From Parasitella parasitica (Eukaryota > Mucoromycota > Mucoromycetes > Mucorales > Mucoraceae): 64,000 nucleotides of DNA. This document shows, one piece after another, positions 1-11,012 of this stretch; position 1 is the stretch's first letter; every line of letters starts with the position of its first letter. The stretch lies in NCBI GenBank assembly GCA_025201805.1, contig MU619325.1:62001-126000 (forward strand), given 5' to 3'. Below the pieces are notes generated by a model. It searched no databases and was not told where the DNA came from. It was given only the letters and a program-made list of their open reading frames with translations. Both the position numbers and the translations under genes were made by a program.

Positions 1-154
1 ACGCCAATGAAGGTGTGCCAGCAAAGTTAGTACGACATTTGAGGGTTAAAAAAGGACACTAACGAGACGATATCTGATCATGGTACACGGGGTTGAGCAG
101 CAATTTATTGAAAAAAATATACACACATTCTACAGACTTATAGATGACAAAAGA

Positions 155-871
155 TCAAGGACAAAATACAACCTGATATGCTGCAGCCTTGCATCCATAG
201 ACACTGGTTGCATCATCAAAAGCATAGCTATAAGCTTCAGGACATTGAGCTTTGATTCTTTGAGCGTAATGGTTTGAGGTACATGTGCCTGCTGTATTGA
301 AAGCACCAGTACAGCAATACTTGTCATCACCGTATTTCGAGCACGCACTCTCACAAGCTACAAATTTGCCGACTCCATTGACTGATTGTAAATCAAGTGG
401 GCACTCAGGAAGACTTGTGCATTCAGAAGGTCTGCAATGTCGTTTGTCTAATTTTACTAGCTGATCCAAGCCTTTGATCATTTGTGGTTCGATGCGAATA
501 GGGTAGTTGTAGCCATCGACAAACGAGACATCGTAATAGTCGATATCAGCAAGGACAGATGATAATTTGAACTCTGCTAGCGATGCTGGATTATCTGCTC
601 CAGCAATATCGCAATTGTGGACATCGCAGTTTTCTCTGGCCCAAATACGCCCTCCCCAGTTTGCTTGAATAGTTAGTGCGTGAGTTTTGCCGTTCTGCAG
701 TGGAAAGATGTGGCCTCGAGGCTCATCATTTGTTTGATATCCAATTTCAAGATTATGGCCACACTTGTTCAAAATGTTGATTTGCTTGGTCTCAGGGCTG
801 CCAGAGGGGGCTGCGTGAACAGTAGTAGAAACTAGAGTTAGAGACGCTGCTAACAGCAAGGATGTCTTCAT
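155..871 (-). CDS. thaumatin-like secreted protein
   Basis: Single-exon gene of 238 residues. I start at the ATG at 871, not the upstream Met at 934, because it opens directly into a signal peptide (MKTSLLLAASLTL...VHA) and a TATA-like element lies about 50 bp upstream. The mature part follows the thaumatin/PR-5 plan: an N-terminal strand with NKCGHNLEIGY, the GGRIWARENC segment, YYDVSFVDGYNYP, and a Cys-rich second half with about 14 cysteines (CC pair, CTSLPEC, YGCKAAAYQVVFCP), enough for seven disulfides. The Arg/Glu/Asp residues of the acidic cleft appear to be present. Fungal members are secreted and some bind or cut beta-glucans; the activity of this one cannot be read from sequence. 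Family assignment is firm, function is not. Confidence 0.88.
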   Translation of the reverse strand: MKTSLLLAASLTLVSTTVHAAPSGSPETKQINILNKCGHNLEIGYQTNDEPRGHIFPLQNGKTHALTIQANWGGRIWARENCDVHNCDIAGADNPASLAEFKLSSVLADIDYYDVSFVDGYNYPIRIEPQMIKGLDQLVKLDKRHCRPSECTSLPECPLDLQSVNGVGKFVACESACSKYGDDKYCCTGAFNTAGTCTSNHYAQRIKAQCPEAYSYAFDDATSVYGCKAAAYQVVFCP

Positions 872-920
872 TAGAGAGTTTGGAATTATACAGATAATCT
901 CTGGCAAGGCAATGGAACGG

Positions 921-928
921 TATTTATA
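921..928 (-). promoter_or_regulatory. TATA box of the thaumatin-like gene
   Basis: TATAAATA on the minus strand, about 50 bp upstream of the chosen ATG at 871. It supports the inner start codon over the Met at 934. Confidence 0.45.
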
Positions 929-1060
929 TGGCACCGTCTAGTGTGTTTCTCTCACCCCTTCATATTGAATATAAATTCTCAACTTAAATCAAATACCACA
1001 ACGAAAGAGCCTCCTTACCATTCTTTTGTTTGGAAACAAAATATATACCAGACATTTTTA

Positions 1061-3183
1061 TTAAACATTTTCCTTCATTTCTTCATCTTTGTTTGTTGTT
1101 TCCTCTATCAAGATTTCTCTTGCTTTCATCAATGCGCCAATTTCAGCCTGCACATGATCTTCTGTAATTTTCTCTCCCACCACAAAGTCGGGAATGGCCG
1201 CCTTGTTTGCAGACTCGTCCTCTTCTTGGCCATTTTCGTTGCTTTCGTGCAATCTTTCATGCATCTCCTTGTAGCTGTCTTTCTTGGCCAGGTAGAACAG
1301 TCGGATAAGCGATGGGTGGTTGTCGTAAACAATCCTTGATGCCTGTAGTAAGGCGCCATTGGCAAGGTTGAATCTTTCTTGAGGAGGATCAAGCGAGTCT
1401 TCCAGTTCCATCAACGAGCTGTCAATCACTTGTGTGCCTGTGAGTACCTTGGGTCGATTTCTACATGACGTATCAGTAATGGGCAGCAGAACTCCATTCG
1501 TCGCACTTACAGCATAAAGCTAGATAATGATGTGCTATCTTTGCTGTATAATTTCGACACTTCGTGGTTGCCATGAGAATAACGGTATCTTCTTGGTGGA
1601 GCCTCCAATTTCGGCTTTTTTTTCAGTCTATTTTGTTCTAATTCATTATTGTCTCGAGGCTGCTTTTCAAAAGCAGGGCATCCAGATGCCTTCCAGATGA
1701 TCCAATGACGCTCGTGTTCCAAAATGGTCAGTATAATGTCAGTGTAAAGTTTGCCGTGAGGCTTGATGGCTCTCAGGAGCTTTAGCAACACTTGCTTTGT
1801 GTCGTTGATCCATGTTATCTGATCGTCAGAGAGTGTATATGAGGGCTGAATTAGCGATTGCTTTGTTGCTCCTCGGGCTGCTAAGGCTTCTTTGGTTTTT
1901 TCTTTTTCTTGACTCGAAAATCCAGAGAGGTATTGGAATAGAATCAAGTATTGGACAATGACATTTCTTCTGAATCTAGCATCTTCCATTTCCAAGTCCA
2001 ATAGCCGTCTGCTGCTAAGTAGTCTTGGGAAACGGTACTTACGGTTAATTTCAGCCAGCACCTGCTCTACAATAGCCGGATCTTCGTCCATAATGGACCC
2101 ATCTTGTTCCTCGAGTTCGTCTTTTGATCGTTTCAAACCTTCATTCTTTCGAGCGCCTAGTATTTCAGCCTCCTTTTCGCCAATGATCTCGAATCTTTCC
2201 ATTATTTTATCAGTGCCTTTTTGCAGTTTGCTAAAGTTTTCGTCGGCGAATATCGTGGGTGGGTTGGAGAAAAAGACACGAGTAGACCAGAATAATTTGT
2301 AAAACGCCTTTTGTTCGTCTGTGTATGGGCATCGCATTAATAGATTTGCAAATCCAATGTGTGTATTATCCGTCTACCTGTCATGCTAGGATCTGCATCG
2401 ACCTGTTCATCCGAATCAAAATGGATCATGTCTGTGTTGAAATCACCTCGCAAATTGACACCGGATCGTTCGCCGAGAGGGAATGAGTTTGCAAGAAACA
2501 TGAGGATTCTGCCGCAAAACACAGTGTTGGTTTCCTTTGATAGTCTACGTAGCAGATCGTTGCACATTCTCAAAAGGATGAGGCCCTTTCCTTTACCGGG
2601 TACCATATCCTAAAGTCGTGCGCATCAGAAATGGGTTGTTATGGGCAAGGACGCATGTATAATTTACCACAGTAATTCTTGATTTGCGTTTCTCGATATA
2701 ATTAAAGATCTTTTCGCAGCCGCTGGTGGTATGAGCCTCTGACAATTCTTCAAGAAAGGTCAATGGAACAACAACGTCCAGTAAATCGACATCTAATCAG
2801 CCAGTGAGCAGGCAGTCGCCGCATAAAGGAGCTAAAAAAAAATACTTACTAGTTTCTGTACAGTATAGCACAATATCGAGACAATCGAATATTTTGTTGA
2901 ATTTCTCGTCGCTATGCTCTAAATCAATTAGCTTTAGAAGAGTTCTACGAAAGATGACTTCAGTTGCGCTCTTTCTCCAGTCTTGTTTGCTTTCGTCAGG
3001 CATCTTTATGTTGAGTCTGTTCTCGCTTCCACCTAACGGCTGGATGTGCTTTTCAACTAATTCTTGGATTACGTTGAAAGGTACTTCAGATGCCTGGTTT
3101 TGGGTCCTGTATTCTGTAGTGGACGAAAGGCAACCCTGAACTGCCTTGTCGATTTCGCCTCGATAGATGAGAAACTTGGACAT
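1061..3183 (-). CDS. THOC1: THO complex subunit 1 (Hpr1/THOC1)
   Basis: Five exons: 3183-2850, 2792-2668, 2609-2378, 2318-1511 and 1460-1061, all with GT-AG junctions and consistent phase, giving 632 residues. The family's diagnostic stretch [17 protein letters not shown] plus [13 protein letters not shown] is intact, followed by [11 protein letters not shown] and the [18 protein letters not shown] segment. The second half aligns with the human THOC1 core (WKASGCPAF block). A C-terminal death domain as in metazoa is not visible; the protein ends in an acidic Glu/Lys helix. THO couples transcription elongation to mRNA export and prevents R-loops in the nucleus. It is divergent from pot1, with 156 bp between the two start codons, so the two probably share a promoter region. 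Confidence 0.9.
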
Positions 3184-3339
3184 GGTTGTAAAGCAGCTTT
3201 GCGAAGAGTTTAAAAAACAGTGAAAAAAGGGATCGCGCTCAATGAGTATCCAGCAGCTTCTTCAAAAGCAGTGACTTGGCTCCACTCACTGTTGATGTTT
3301 GATTGATATCATTTTTTATCGTCTAATCAATTTAATACG

Positions 3340-5278
3340 ATGCTAGAAGAGGTGGAGCAGCTCGCTGAAGAATACAAGAACATGTTGAAAGTACGGAAAA
3401 AACACTGAATCCATAGTAGTTTTAAGCATGCGTTAATCTCGAATGTAGAAGCATTCATGGATTGGATTGGAAGAGTATGCAGATGACCCGCCACCAAGCA
3501 AAATCAGGACAAAGATCTTTGGGCTAGTGATGAGCATATCTCCTGTCTTCCAACCAAGCGGCAATGCTCAAGGTATGCATAAGGATACGTAGAAATCTTG
3601 GTTGTTAATCATCGATGCTAGATTGGCGAATAACTATAGGAATATTTGATCCAACTCTCCCAATGGTGCATGGAAAGCAAAACTCCTTCACATGCATATT
3701 TTTCAAGTATTCAGAAGCAAACTTGCCAAATCTAAAAATTGATGACATTGTCTTGCTGCGAAATGTTGCAGTGCAAGGTTTTCGCGCTAATAAAGATAGC
3801 AAAAGTAAATCTCAATACGTATCAGACAAGGAATCACAGTTTGTAGTTTTCAGCAAAGAAATGGGCGACGGCGTTGAACAAGAAGAGTTGGCCGAGGAAG
3901 AAAAAGAGCTTTTTCAGGCATTAAAGGCCTGGAGGGACGCTAAAGCAAAATATATTCAGACTCTTGCTGGCTCTAGCGGCCAACCTGTATCTTTTACAGC
4001 GAGACCTTTGCTGACGACAGAGAAGATCATAGACGATGACAGCAGATATTTCAACTACGTTGGCATGATTGTGGGCTGCTTTGACAAGCTACAAACTCCA
4101 AAGGGCAGCTACACACGTACTCTCAAACTGACAGATTTCACACAAAATCCACACCCGTACATCAGAAAGGACAGTCAATTTGCTGATGAGGGCACGGTTG
4201 GAATCGTATCGCCTGATATGATGCTGCAATGCACGCTTTGGGACAACCACGCTCATAATTGCCCAGAGCTAGAATATGGTGATTATGTGCTTCTGGACAA
4301 CTGCAATAGAAATAGCAATAATGCTTCAAAAAAGTACCTGGAAATTTCTATTAGAAGCAACAACGACCAGAGGCAATATGTCGTCAAACTTTCCAAAAAC
4401 GACAGTCGTTTGAAGCCATTGCTGCAGAGAAAAGCGCAGTTGGAAGCAATGCTGGAGCGAGAGAACTCGTCAGAGATAGCGGTTGTTCAGCACAGGATCA
4501 GAACAAGTAAGAAAAGACATAAGTGAAAATATTCAGGACTTGCATTCAATCCAGATACTTCTATTTTAAGGAGATATCCATGAAAAACAAACAATACCAG
4601 TTCGAGAATTGATCGAAATGGAGGTGAGCGAGCCTGATATTGATTTGGTGCATTGGATTGACGTTCAGTGCAGAGCGAAGGAACGGAGTATGTACGGGTA
4701 ACGATTGCGCAGTACAAACCCCTAGATTGTAAATCATGGCTTCGAGATTACTGTCAAAAGTGTAAAAGAACGTAAATAAGCATCAAATCTGATCTCCTTG
4801 ATGTCTGTTTCCAACCACTATGTACTAGGTTTAAATCAACGATCGCTGAGCAATGTGAGGTATGCAGTAGTCTTTTGAAGCCAGTCTATCAGGTAGGTTT
4901 TATGCTAGAGGACAAGGAAGGCTCAAAGTTGGTAGCTTGGGTATTTGACGAGGCAGCAGTAAGTCTATTTGTAAGGCAATCCACGCTAAGAGCTCAGATT
5001 CTATCTCATTCTAGGATCGCCTCTTTTATCAATATCCAGCTCAGAGGTTTGTTTGCATTTCTTGGTGAGGTCCAAAAAATTAAACGCGATTCTTTAGATT
5101 AAAAGACGAGCCTTCTCTGTGGCCAGAGTTCGAACAATATATGACATTGGGCCATCACCAAGAGAACAAGCCATATTTTACCTTTGGCATAAAAAAATAT
5201 TATTATTCTTTGGGCACTTTTATTGATGGCTGGAATTATTGCATCGTAAATTCAGAACTTATCTTTGAGGATGACTAA
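3340..5278 (+). CDS. POT1: Protection of telomeres protein 1 (Pot1)
   Basis: Eight exons: 3340-3390, 3449-3572, 3622-4506, 4601-4623, 4674-4771, 4829-4958, 5015-5046 and 5098-5278, coding 507 residues. OB fold 1 (about residues 35-90) has the family pattern DWRITIGIFDPTLP, then FTCIFFKYSEANLP and IDDIVLLRNVAVQGF. OB fold 2 begins at FNYVGMIVGCFDKLQTPKG. The C-terminal region has two CxxC pairs (CQKC near 388, CEVC near 403) within the third OB-like domain, as in human POT1 where an insert binds zinc and the domain contacts TPP1. Pot1 binds the single-stranded G-rich telomere overhang and blocks end resection and ATR signalling. Exon 4 is only 23 nt. The ENGase gene converges on it with 48 bp between stops. 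Confidence 0.9.
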
Positions 5279-5326
5279 GACGACAGAGTTTGTGTGTATA
5301 ATAAAGTTTAATATACAAGTATATTT

Positions 5327-7867
5327 TTACGCAAGCGGGATAATTACACTTGCAGCAGCAGAAATGCATCCCTCTCTATTAACAGCCTCTACGACGACTT
5401 TACGTGCTACAGATTTGTTGATGCCATCTAAACCAGACAATCGATATTGCTCACAAAACGCCGTTCCTAAAAAGAGTCGAGTATTGATGTCGCCATCCAC
5501 CTCATGAGACACGATATAGTAATCGACCTCTTGCCAGCTAGATTGCAAACTGGCGGAACTCTTCCGCCACGAAAGAGTGCCAAAGAATCGGAATGCCTCT
5601 TCTTGGTGGTTAATCTCTTCGGTGTGTATATCAGACCACTGAAGACCCTCTATTTCATCTTTGGCTATGTCCATGCAGCTGCTACTGCTGCTGCCGGGTA
5701 TGATGCTCAGGTAACCTAGACAAGCAATGACATGTGGCGTTAATCCAACTAGGCTTGCTGTATTCACAACCACACTCATTTCGAGACGCGTAATGAATAG
5801 TTGATGCCTGCTAGGAACAGAAGGAACATCAATAATCTTGGTAATCCAGTCATTCTCGCCCGCATTCTCCTCTGTTGAAGGCAAAACAAAGCATCTGCTT
5901 TCGCAAGTATCGCTCGTTGTCGTCACTGTAACACGGAGTCCGTCTTCATCGGCAGCAGCATCAACCAGGCTGTTTGGTGCAGACCATAAATCAAAAAATT
6001 CTGCGATATCTGTATCGTCTGAAGCTTGGAAGGAGAAATGACAAGATAGAATCACCTTTGCATCTTCCATTAATGGTGTTCTGTAAATGTACTTTATTTG
6101 GCAGCCTCGACTGACATTGACGTTGAGCTGGTAGAGGGGTATGGTAATCTCTGCTTCCGTGTCTCGAGATTCACGGTGATTGAGTCGTCGGCCGAGCACG
6201 ACCAGCGAAGTGCCACCTAGATATGCACCATGGTCAGTTTGAAGAGAGCATTGTACAGCAATATTTTCGTCACTTGGATATGCTGCAGGGCTTCTATATT
6301 TGAGGTTTGGTAGTATAGATTGGTGCGATAAATGAGACCAAGGCTGACATAGTAATTTCTACATGATATAATATGAGCACGAACTCTCAAAACAATACAC
6401 AATACTTGCCTTTCCTCGATAGTAGAACCATTTGCCGAACCCTCTGTCAAAGCTGGTGACAAACCAGTCTTTTCCAGGCGCAGATATAGTTGCAACCACA
6501 TCTGAGATTCCCTTTTTGTGGCCATGCATCAATTCATCTTCGCTACAAGTGTTCACACTGGATGAGTAATGCAGTAGAATAAACTTGTGTTTGCAGACAT
6601 ATGTACCTATCATCGCTTTCCATATCTGCATTGCCATTGCTCTTTGAATCTTTTGGAGGTGGTGGGGGCGGGTATTCAGAGTAATCACCGCCGCACCAAA
6701 ACAAACGATCCATTTTTTCAAATTCATCCTTCTCGAAATGCTCATACGTCCACGCCATAGCAAACAAAGCCGATGATGTCTGTGCAGCACCAGCAGCCTT
6801 GGGGCCCTTATACGATTTGAACTCTCCTCCTCCGTAAGTATGTCGTCCCCAAACGTCGGTTCCAAAATACACATCAAGCCCAGTTTTGCCATGTCTCTCT
6901 GCTAGCCTTCTAGCCATGTTTGGATATTCCTTCTTCCACCAATAATTCAAAAAGATGCCATCTGAATTCTCAAAAAATAGCTCATTACTTGGTGTGAGCT
7001 GATTTTGCCAGTTAATTTCTCCTGTATTTGTCATGCTGTCGTACCAAATGACTTTGGATCCGGGAATCTCGGCGTGCATTGAGTCAGAAAGGTAACGAAG
7101 GAATCTACCTTACAGATAAACATTCAAGGGCGTCCCGCACAGTGCTCATATACTTACTTTGCTAGTTCGTGCGCCTTGAAGTGTGGGCTTGTAGGGAACG
7201 GGAAAAACTCGCATTCAATATTGATTAGCCAGCCGTCAAAACCGTAATGTTTGGCAATGGCAACTGATTGCAGGTTTTATTAGATGAAGGGCTCCTTTAT
7301 CATCGCATAGCCTGTATATATGCACACGTACCTAGCTTGTCTGCGTAAAAGGGGCTCCATAGCCGCATTGGATCATTATCGCTGCTGTTTAGCGTGGGTG
7401 GACCGTGAAGTAGTGCCTCCATCTCATGCATTTGATTGCTTCCTTCGACCAAAAAGGTACCCAAACATTGAACACCGTTTCTATGACAAGCGTTAGTCCA
7501 GTTAACAGGAGGAATAGAGACACGTTCATGCGAGAAACTAAATTACTTTTCATGTTAAAAGGTATTAATAACTTGGATTTTGTGTTCACACCTACTAGAC
7601 AAACATGTCTGTCAAATGCCAGTATTGGACATAGTAAACATCCTGATAGCCGTTGCCTTGAATGTTACTGTCTTCCTTGTATCCGCCTGCCATATCATGC
7701 GTTAGCAACAGTCTAGGCTTTAGGGCAGGGACTTCACGTGGCTGCAACGGAATATTGGGTATATTGAACACTTCCAAAGACGGACTCCAGTCATGAAGTT
7801 GCTTCATGTCTTTTAGGGCAAATGATGTGGGGGATCGGGTGTCTTTTTGCAGTGTCCGCGAGGGCAT
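5327..7867 (-). CDS. ENGASE: Endo-beta-N-acetylglucosaminidase, GH85 (Endo-M-like)
   Basis: Six exons: 7867-7596, 7537-7332, 7263-7158, 7104-6607, 6542-6410 and 6358-5327, giving 748 residues, almost the length of Mucor Endo-M (744). It cuts the chitobiose core of N-glycans. The catalytic pair lies in HYGFDGWLINIECEFF: Asn174 orients the substrate acetamido group and Glu176 is the acid/base. Other GH85 hallmarks are LLLTHDMAGGY, VIWYDSMTN, GIFLNYWW and TDVWGRHTYGGG. The C-terminal third is a beta-sandwich-like region. No signal peptide is seen, so a cytosolic role in glycan recycling is likely. The fifth intron (6409-6359) needs a GC donor (GCAAGT); a GT alternative breaks the frame. A Gly-Glu-Tyr-Pro6 run follows the barrel. 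Confidence 0.95.
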
Positions 7868-8319
7868 TTCTTGAATTATACAAAAGAAGAAGATAGAGGC
7901 CCGTTAGATATTGAAATTTCTGGCGTATACACCAAAAGTTTGTTGCATAAACTCTATTTCCACCAATCGTTTACCAATCGTTTAGCGACGTCCCGCATAT
8001 ATTAACAATCAATGAGGCATACTCAAAATAGACCATTTCTTAGCACATTCCCATAAACAATCGCACAGTTGCTAAATGTGTGCTGCGATAGTTGAAAAAT
8101 AAAAAAGATGGCCATTGTTTCCAAGAGTGTGGCAAATAATTTGTGCATTTGCTTAAAATGTTCAATTATTCATTGTCCAAACTTTGCCCAAAATAATCAA
8201 TGTTTTTGTTTGTCATAGAGGCACAGCGTAGGACTCATTGTCAGGGGGAAAAAAGTATATATATGAGCATGGGATTGACTTGGTTTGCCACTCCACACAT
8301 TTATTTTACCATACAACTA
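7868..8319. other. intergenic region between ENGase and orphan gene
   Basis: AT-rich divergent spacer. It presumably holds both promoters. A TATATATA run at 8255-8262 precedes the orphan gene. I see no coding region or RNA gene. Confidence 0.5.
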
Positions 8320-8730
8320 ATGACCTTTGACTGGAGCTTCCTTGTAGAAATTTTCTTGAATAACCGAATCAGAGACGGACAAGAGTTCTCATACAAAGAA
8401 TTCGTGGACCATTTCTACAATGCTGACCGAGCAATAATAGACACTTACTATGTCACTGTTTTAGACTCACTTATAGCTGAACAATGTCGCATCTCAGAAT
8501 ACGCCATAAAGTTGAGAAGCGAGTTCGCTGAACGTCACAATCCCGATTCAGAGCACCATGCCGCCTACATGGCATATTGGGAGAACCGGTATGTTTGCGA
8601 AAGAAAACTGGCTACGCTAAGCTCTGCAAATAGTTGGAATACCAGCGTAGAGAAGCATTTTACCAACGGCTTAGCTCAAGATGGCGATGCTTTTATTATA
8701 AATACAGAGTGTATGAAAGTACAGAAATGA
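8320..8730 (+). CDS. orphan hypothetical protein, 136 residues
   Basis: I do not recognise this protein. The reading frame is open from 8200. I prefer the ATG at 8320 (MTFDWSFLVEIFLNN) because a TATA-like run (8255-8262) sits just upstream, which makes the earlier in-frame ATGs at 8263 and 8269 unlikely to be transcribed. The product is acidic to neutral, helical looking and rich in Tyr, Phe and Glu, with no signal peptide, membrane span or zinc motif. Its stop is 72 bp from that of the convergent WLM gene. It could be a lineage-specific gene; a missed upstream exon cannot be excluded. Confidence 0.5.
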   Translation: MTFDWSFLVEIFLNNRIRDGQEFSYKEFVDHFYNADRAIIDTYYVTVLDSLIAEQCRISEYAIKLRSEFAERHNPDSEHHAAYMAYWENRYVCERKLATLSSANSWNTSVEKHFTNGLAQDGDAFIINTECMKVQK

Positions 8731-8802
8731 AAGTTAGCGATTTAGACAATGTGTACATAAATAAAATAGAATTATAGACTGTGTATTATATGACTTGATT
8801 GA

Positions 8803-9835
8803 TTATTGCACCGGATGTAATGATGATCCGCAACCCTCGTCCATCTCTTGCTCTTCCTTTTTCGTTAATCTGGATAACGCCGCTGCTGCCAGTTTCTGTC
8901 TTTGCTGTTCTGGCGTGGTTGCTTGATTTGAGTCTGATTTAGATCCTGCTCCCAAACGATAGGTACCCGACTCGTACAAAACATCATTTTCGTATCCATT
9001 TTCATCATCTTCAGGATCGTAATAATCTCTTCCTCCCAAACGATGAGCTCCTTGAGCTGTCCAATCCAGATTCACAACATCCTTGTTCAACTGTCTGTTC
9101 AGTGCATGAAAATTGTCGTCATGGTCACCCCAGACATTGTGTGTCAATTCGTGCAAAAGCACTTTTCTCACCGAATCGTAATGTCGAAATCCAGATAAAT
9201 CGTCTGTTCTCAGCCTTAACGCGATCAACTGGCCTGCATTTCTATTATAGCCGAGAATTGTTGCTTCAAATGGCGTCAGTTCTATCAATTCGCCCACAGT
9301 CCATTTCCGATCTGCCATAATAGCTCGAACCTATTTAATCTGATTAAGGTACGTGTTTCCATGAGATACGGACAATCACCACACTTACACCACGATCGTC
9401 TCGCAATCGTTCTAGTAATTGCCTTGCCTTGTCAGGATTAGGGAATTCCGGGATGACCGATATCTTATGAAAGGTATATTTTGCATTTGGATCAGGCTGT
9501 CTTTTTCGCTGCTTGTTTTTTTGCTGTCGAATTAAAGGCGCAATGCGTCTTTGTTCTTGTATTTTCTGGTCTAACTGATTCACTTGTTCGACTTGAGTTG
9601 GTAAACTGCCCATGAGCATAAGCTTACTGTTGTTCTGGATTTTGAGCTCATTTAAAGAAATACCGTTCTCTTTTAAAATACGGCCCTTCCAAAGTAGCTT
9701 TTGGGAGTCTTCTGGTAGCGATGTTGTCTCATGGAGGTACTTTTTGACTTGCCCTACTGTCGAGGCTGAATCCCATTGTTCAAATGCTATCGTATTTGAT
9801 TTGAATGTTACTATGAAACTAATTTTGCTCGTCAT
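8803..9835 (-). CDS. Ubiquitin-like/WLM-domain metalloprotease
   Basis: Two exons, 9835-9389 and 9330-8803, joined in phase 0 to give 324 residues. Residues 1-80 form a ubiquitin-like domain (FIVTFKSNTIAFEQWDSASTVGQ..., LWKGRILKENGISL). A basic linker leads to the WLM domain, with GVRAIMADRKWTVGEL at the exon junction and the zinc protease motif HELTHNVWGDHDDNFH (HExxHxxxxxH plus the family's HDxxF). WLM proteins include Wss1/SPRTN-type proteases that remove DNA-protein crosslinks and SUMO-linked proteins. The UBL-WLM fusion matches the uncharacterised S. pombe and plant subfamily rather than Wss1 itself. The C-terminus is disordered and Gln/Lys rich, without a clear SUMO-interaction motif. 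Confidence 0.88.
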
Positions 9836-11012
9836 TTATAGATTGTCTAGTTTAACAAAAAAGTAGAGATGTATACAAGAAGTGCAATGCCAGTTTATTT
9901 ATATTCAATTTTGCATTATTAATTGAAGGAGGGGTATTGCGTAGTCATTGGGCAGAAACATTCTTGCTCTTTCTATTCTATATTTGGAAGTTACCGACTT
10001 TGTATATTGACATAGAACGGCTTTAGTCTTTAAGGTAGGTATAAAATTACTGGTCGGATTAGCCAGGTAATATTATGATTAATCAGCAGACAAAGAGATT
10101 GATTGTTGCATTCAAAATCTGGTATATTATTACTCTAGTTTAAAGGAGGCGCTGTCAGGATTAATGCTTTAATAGCGAGGAAAATTGAGAGATGAAACAA
10201 ACAGTCGCTTCATGTTTCCTCATGACATTGAGTTCAGTTTATAGAGGGCAAGCTCAATGGTCGTATATTTTAATCTTAGTCGAGACTTTTACGTAGCTTT
10301 GTGACAATGATCCAGTTGTTCAGTGTATTCGCGCTTTCGGAGAGTGTGCCAAATGATTTGAAAAACGAGTGTTAACAAACTACAATTAAACAAATTGTCT
10401 ATAAATCTAATGAGCTGGAAAAGCTTTGTCAGGATCATCAGGATCGAAGATTAAGGATTGAAAAATCGAGGTCTATCAAATCCATTCCATTTGTCGTCAT
10501 CTTTATGCTTCTGTTGATAATTTCTCTGCTTTATATTGTACATACAGAATTAAATTACGAAGACGCACGACTTTCCCCTCTTCTAAATTTTGCTTCCTGT
10601 TATTACCCAACCTGACGATGTGTTGTTCACTTATCATTTTCTGTATTTGTTGTTACACGTTCTAGCACAATATTCACCTCCTTATTAGAGTGCAAATACA
10701 AACAAGGCAATCTCAAATTCTGAAGTACCAGCAGCAAAAGCAAATCAAATGAGAAATTTAAATGTTAGAGCATGCCGTATATGATTACAAATAGAATAGG
10801 GATCTGTCTATTCTGTCCTGTCGCCATCGACAATTGATGTTCACCAATTAATACATCTAAATTCTTATGGATTCAATCATTTCTCTTTATGACGACTTGC
10901 TTTGATCACATGATCATCTTTCATCTTTTCTAAACGAAAGGTTTTAATAGATGGTTGAATAAATTCTGTTCATTTCACTCTTGTAGGATAATATGGTGAT
11001 TTAAACCAAGAT
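9836..11012. other. 1.2 kb spacer upstream of the WLM gene
   Basis: AT-rich and mostly featureless. The only coding-like trace is the broken frame at 10192-10615, listed separately. No tRNA or repeat recognised. Confidence 0.4.
10192..10615 (+). pseudogene. possible relic or mis-modelled membrane-protein gene
   Basis: An ATG at 10192 opens a signal-like segment (MKQTVASCFLMTLSSVYR). If a 37-nt GT-AG segment near 10260-10297 is removed, the frame runs to VPNDLKNEC and then a TAA at 10373. The same frame continues from 10376 to 10615 without a stop, through a helix (ELEKLCQDHQDRRLRIEKS) and a strong membrane span (PFVVIFMLLLIISLLYIV). I found no intron that removes the TAA cleanly. It is therefore either a pseudogene, a gene I could not model, or chance. 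Confidence 0.22.

Noticed and set aside
2010..2043. Intron-like GTAAGTACC...TTAG segment inside THOC1 exon 4
   Set aside because: Only 28 nt, changes the frame, and the uninterrupted translation aligns with human THOC1 without a gap.
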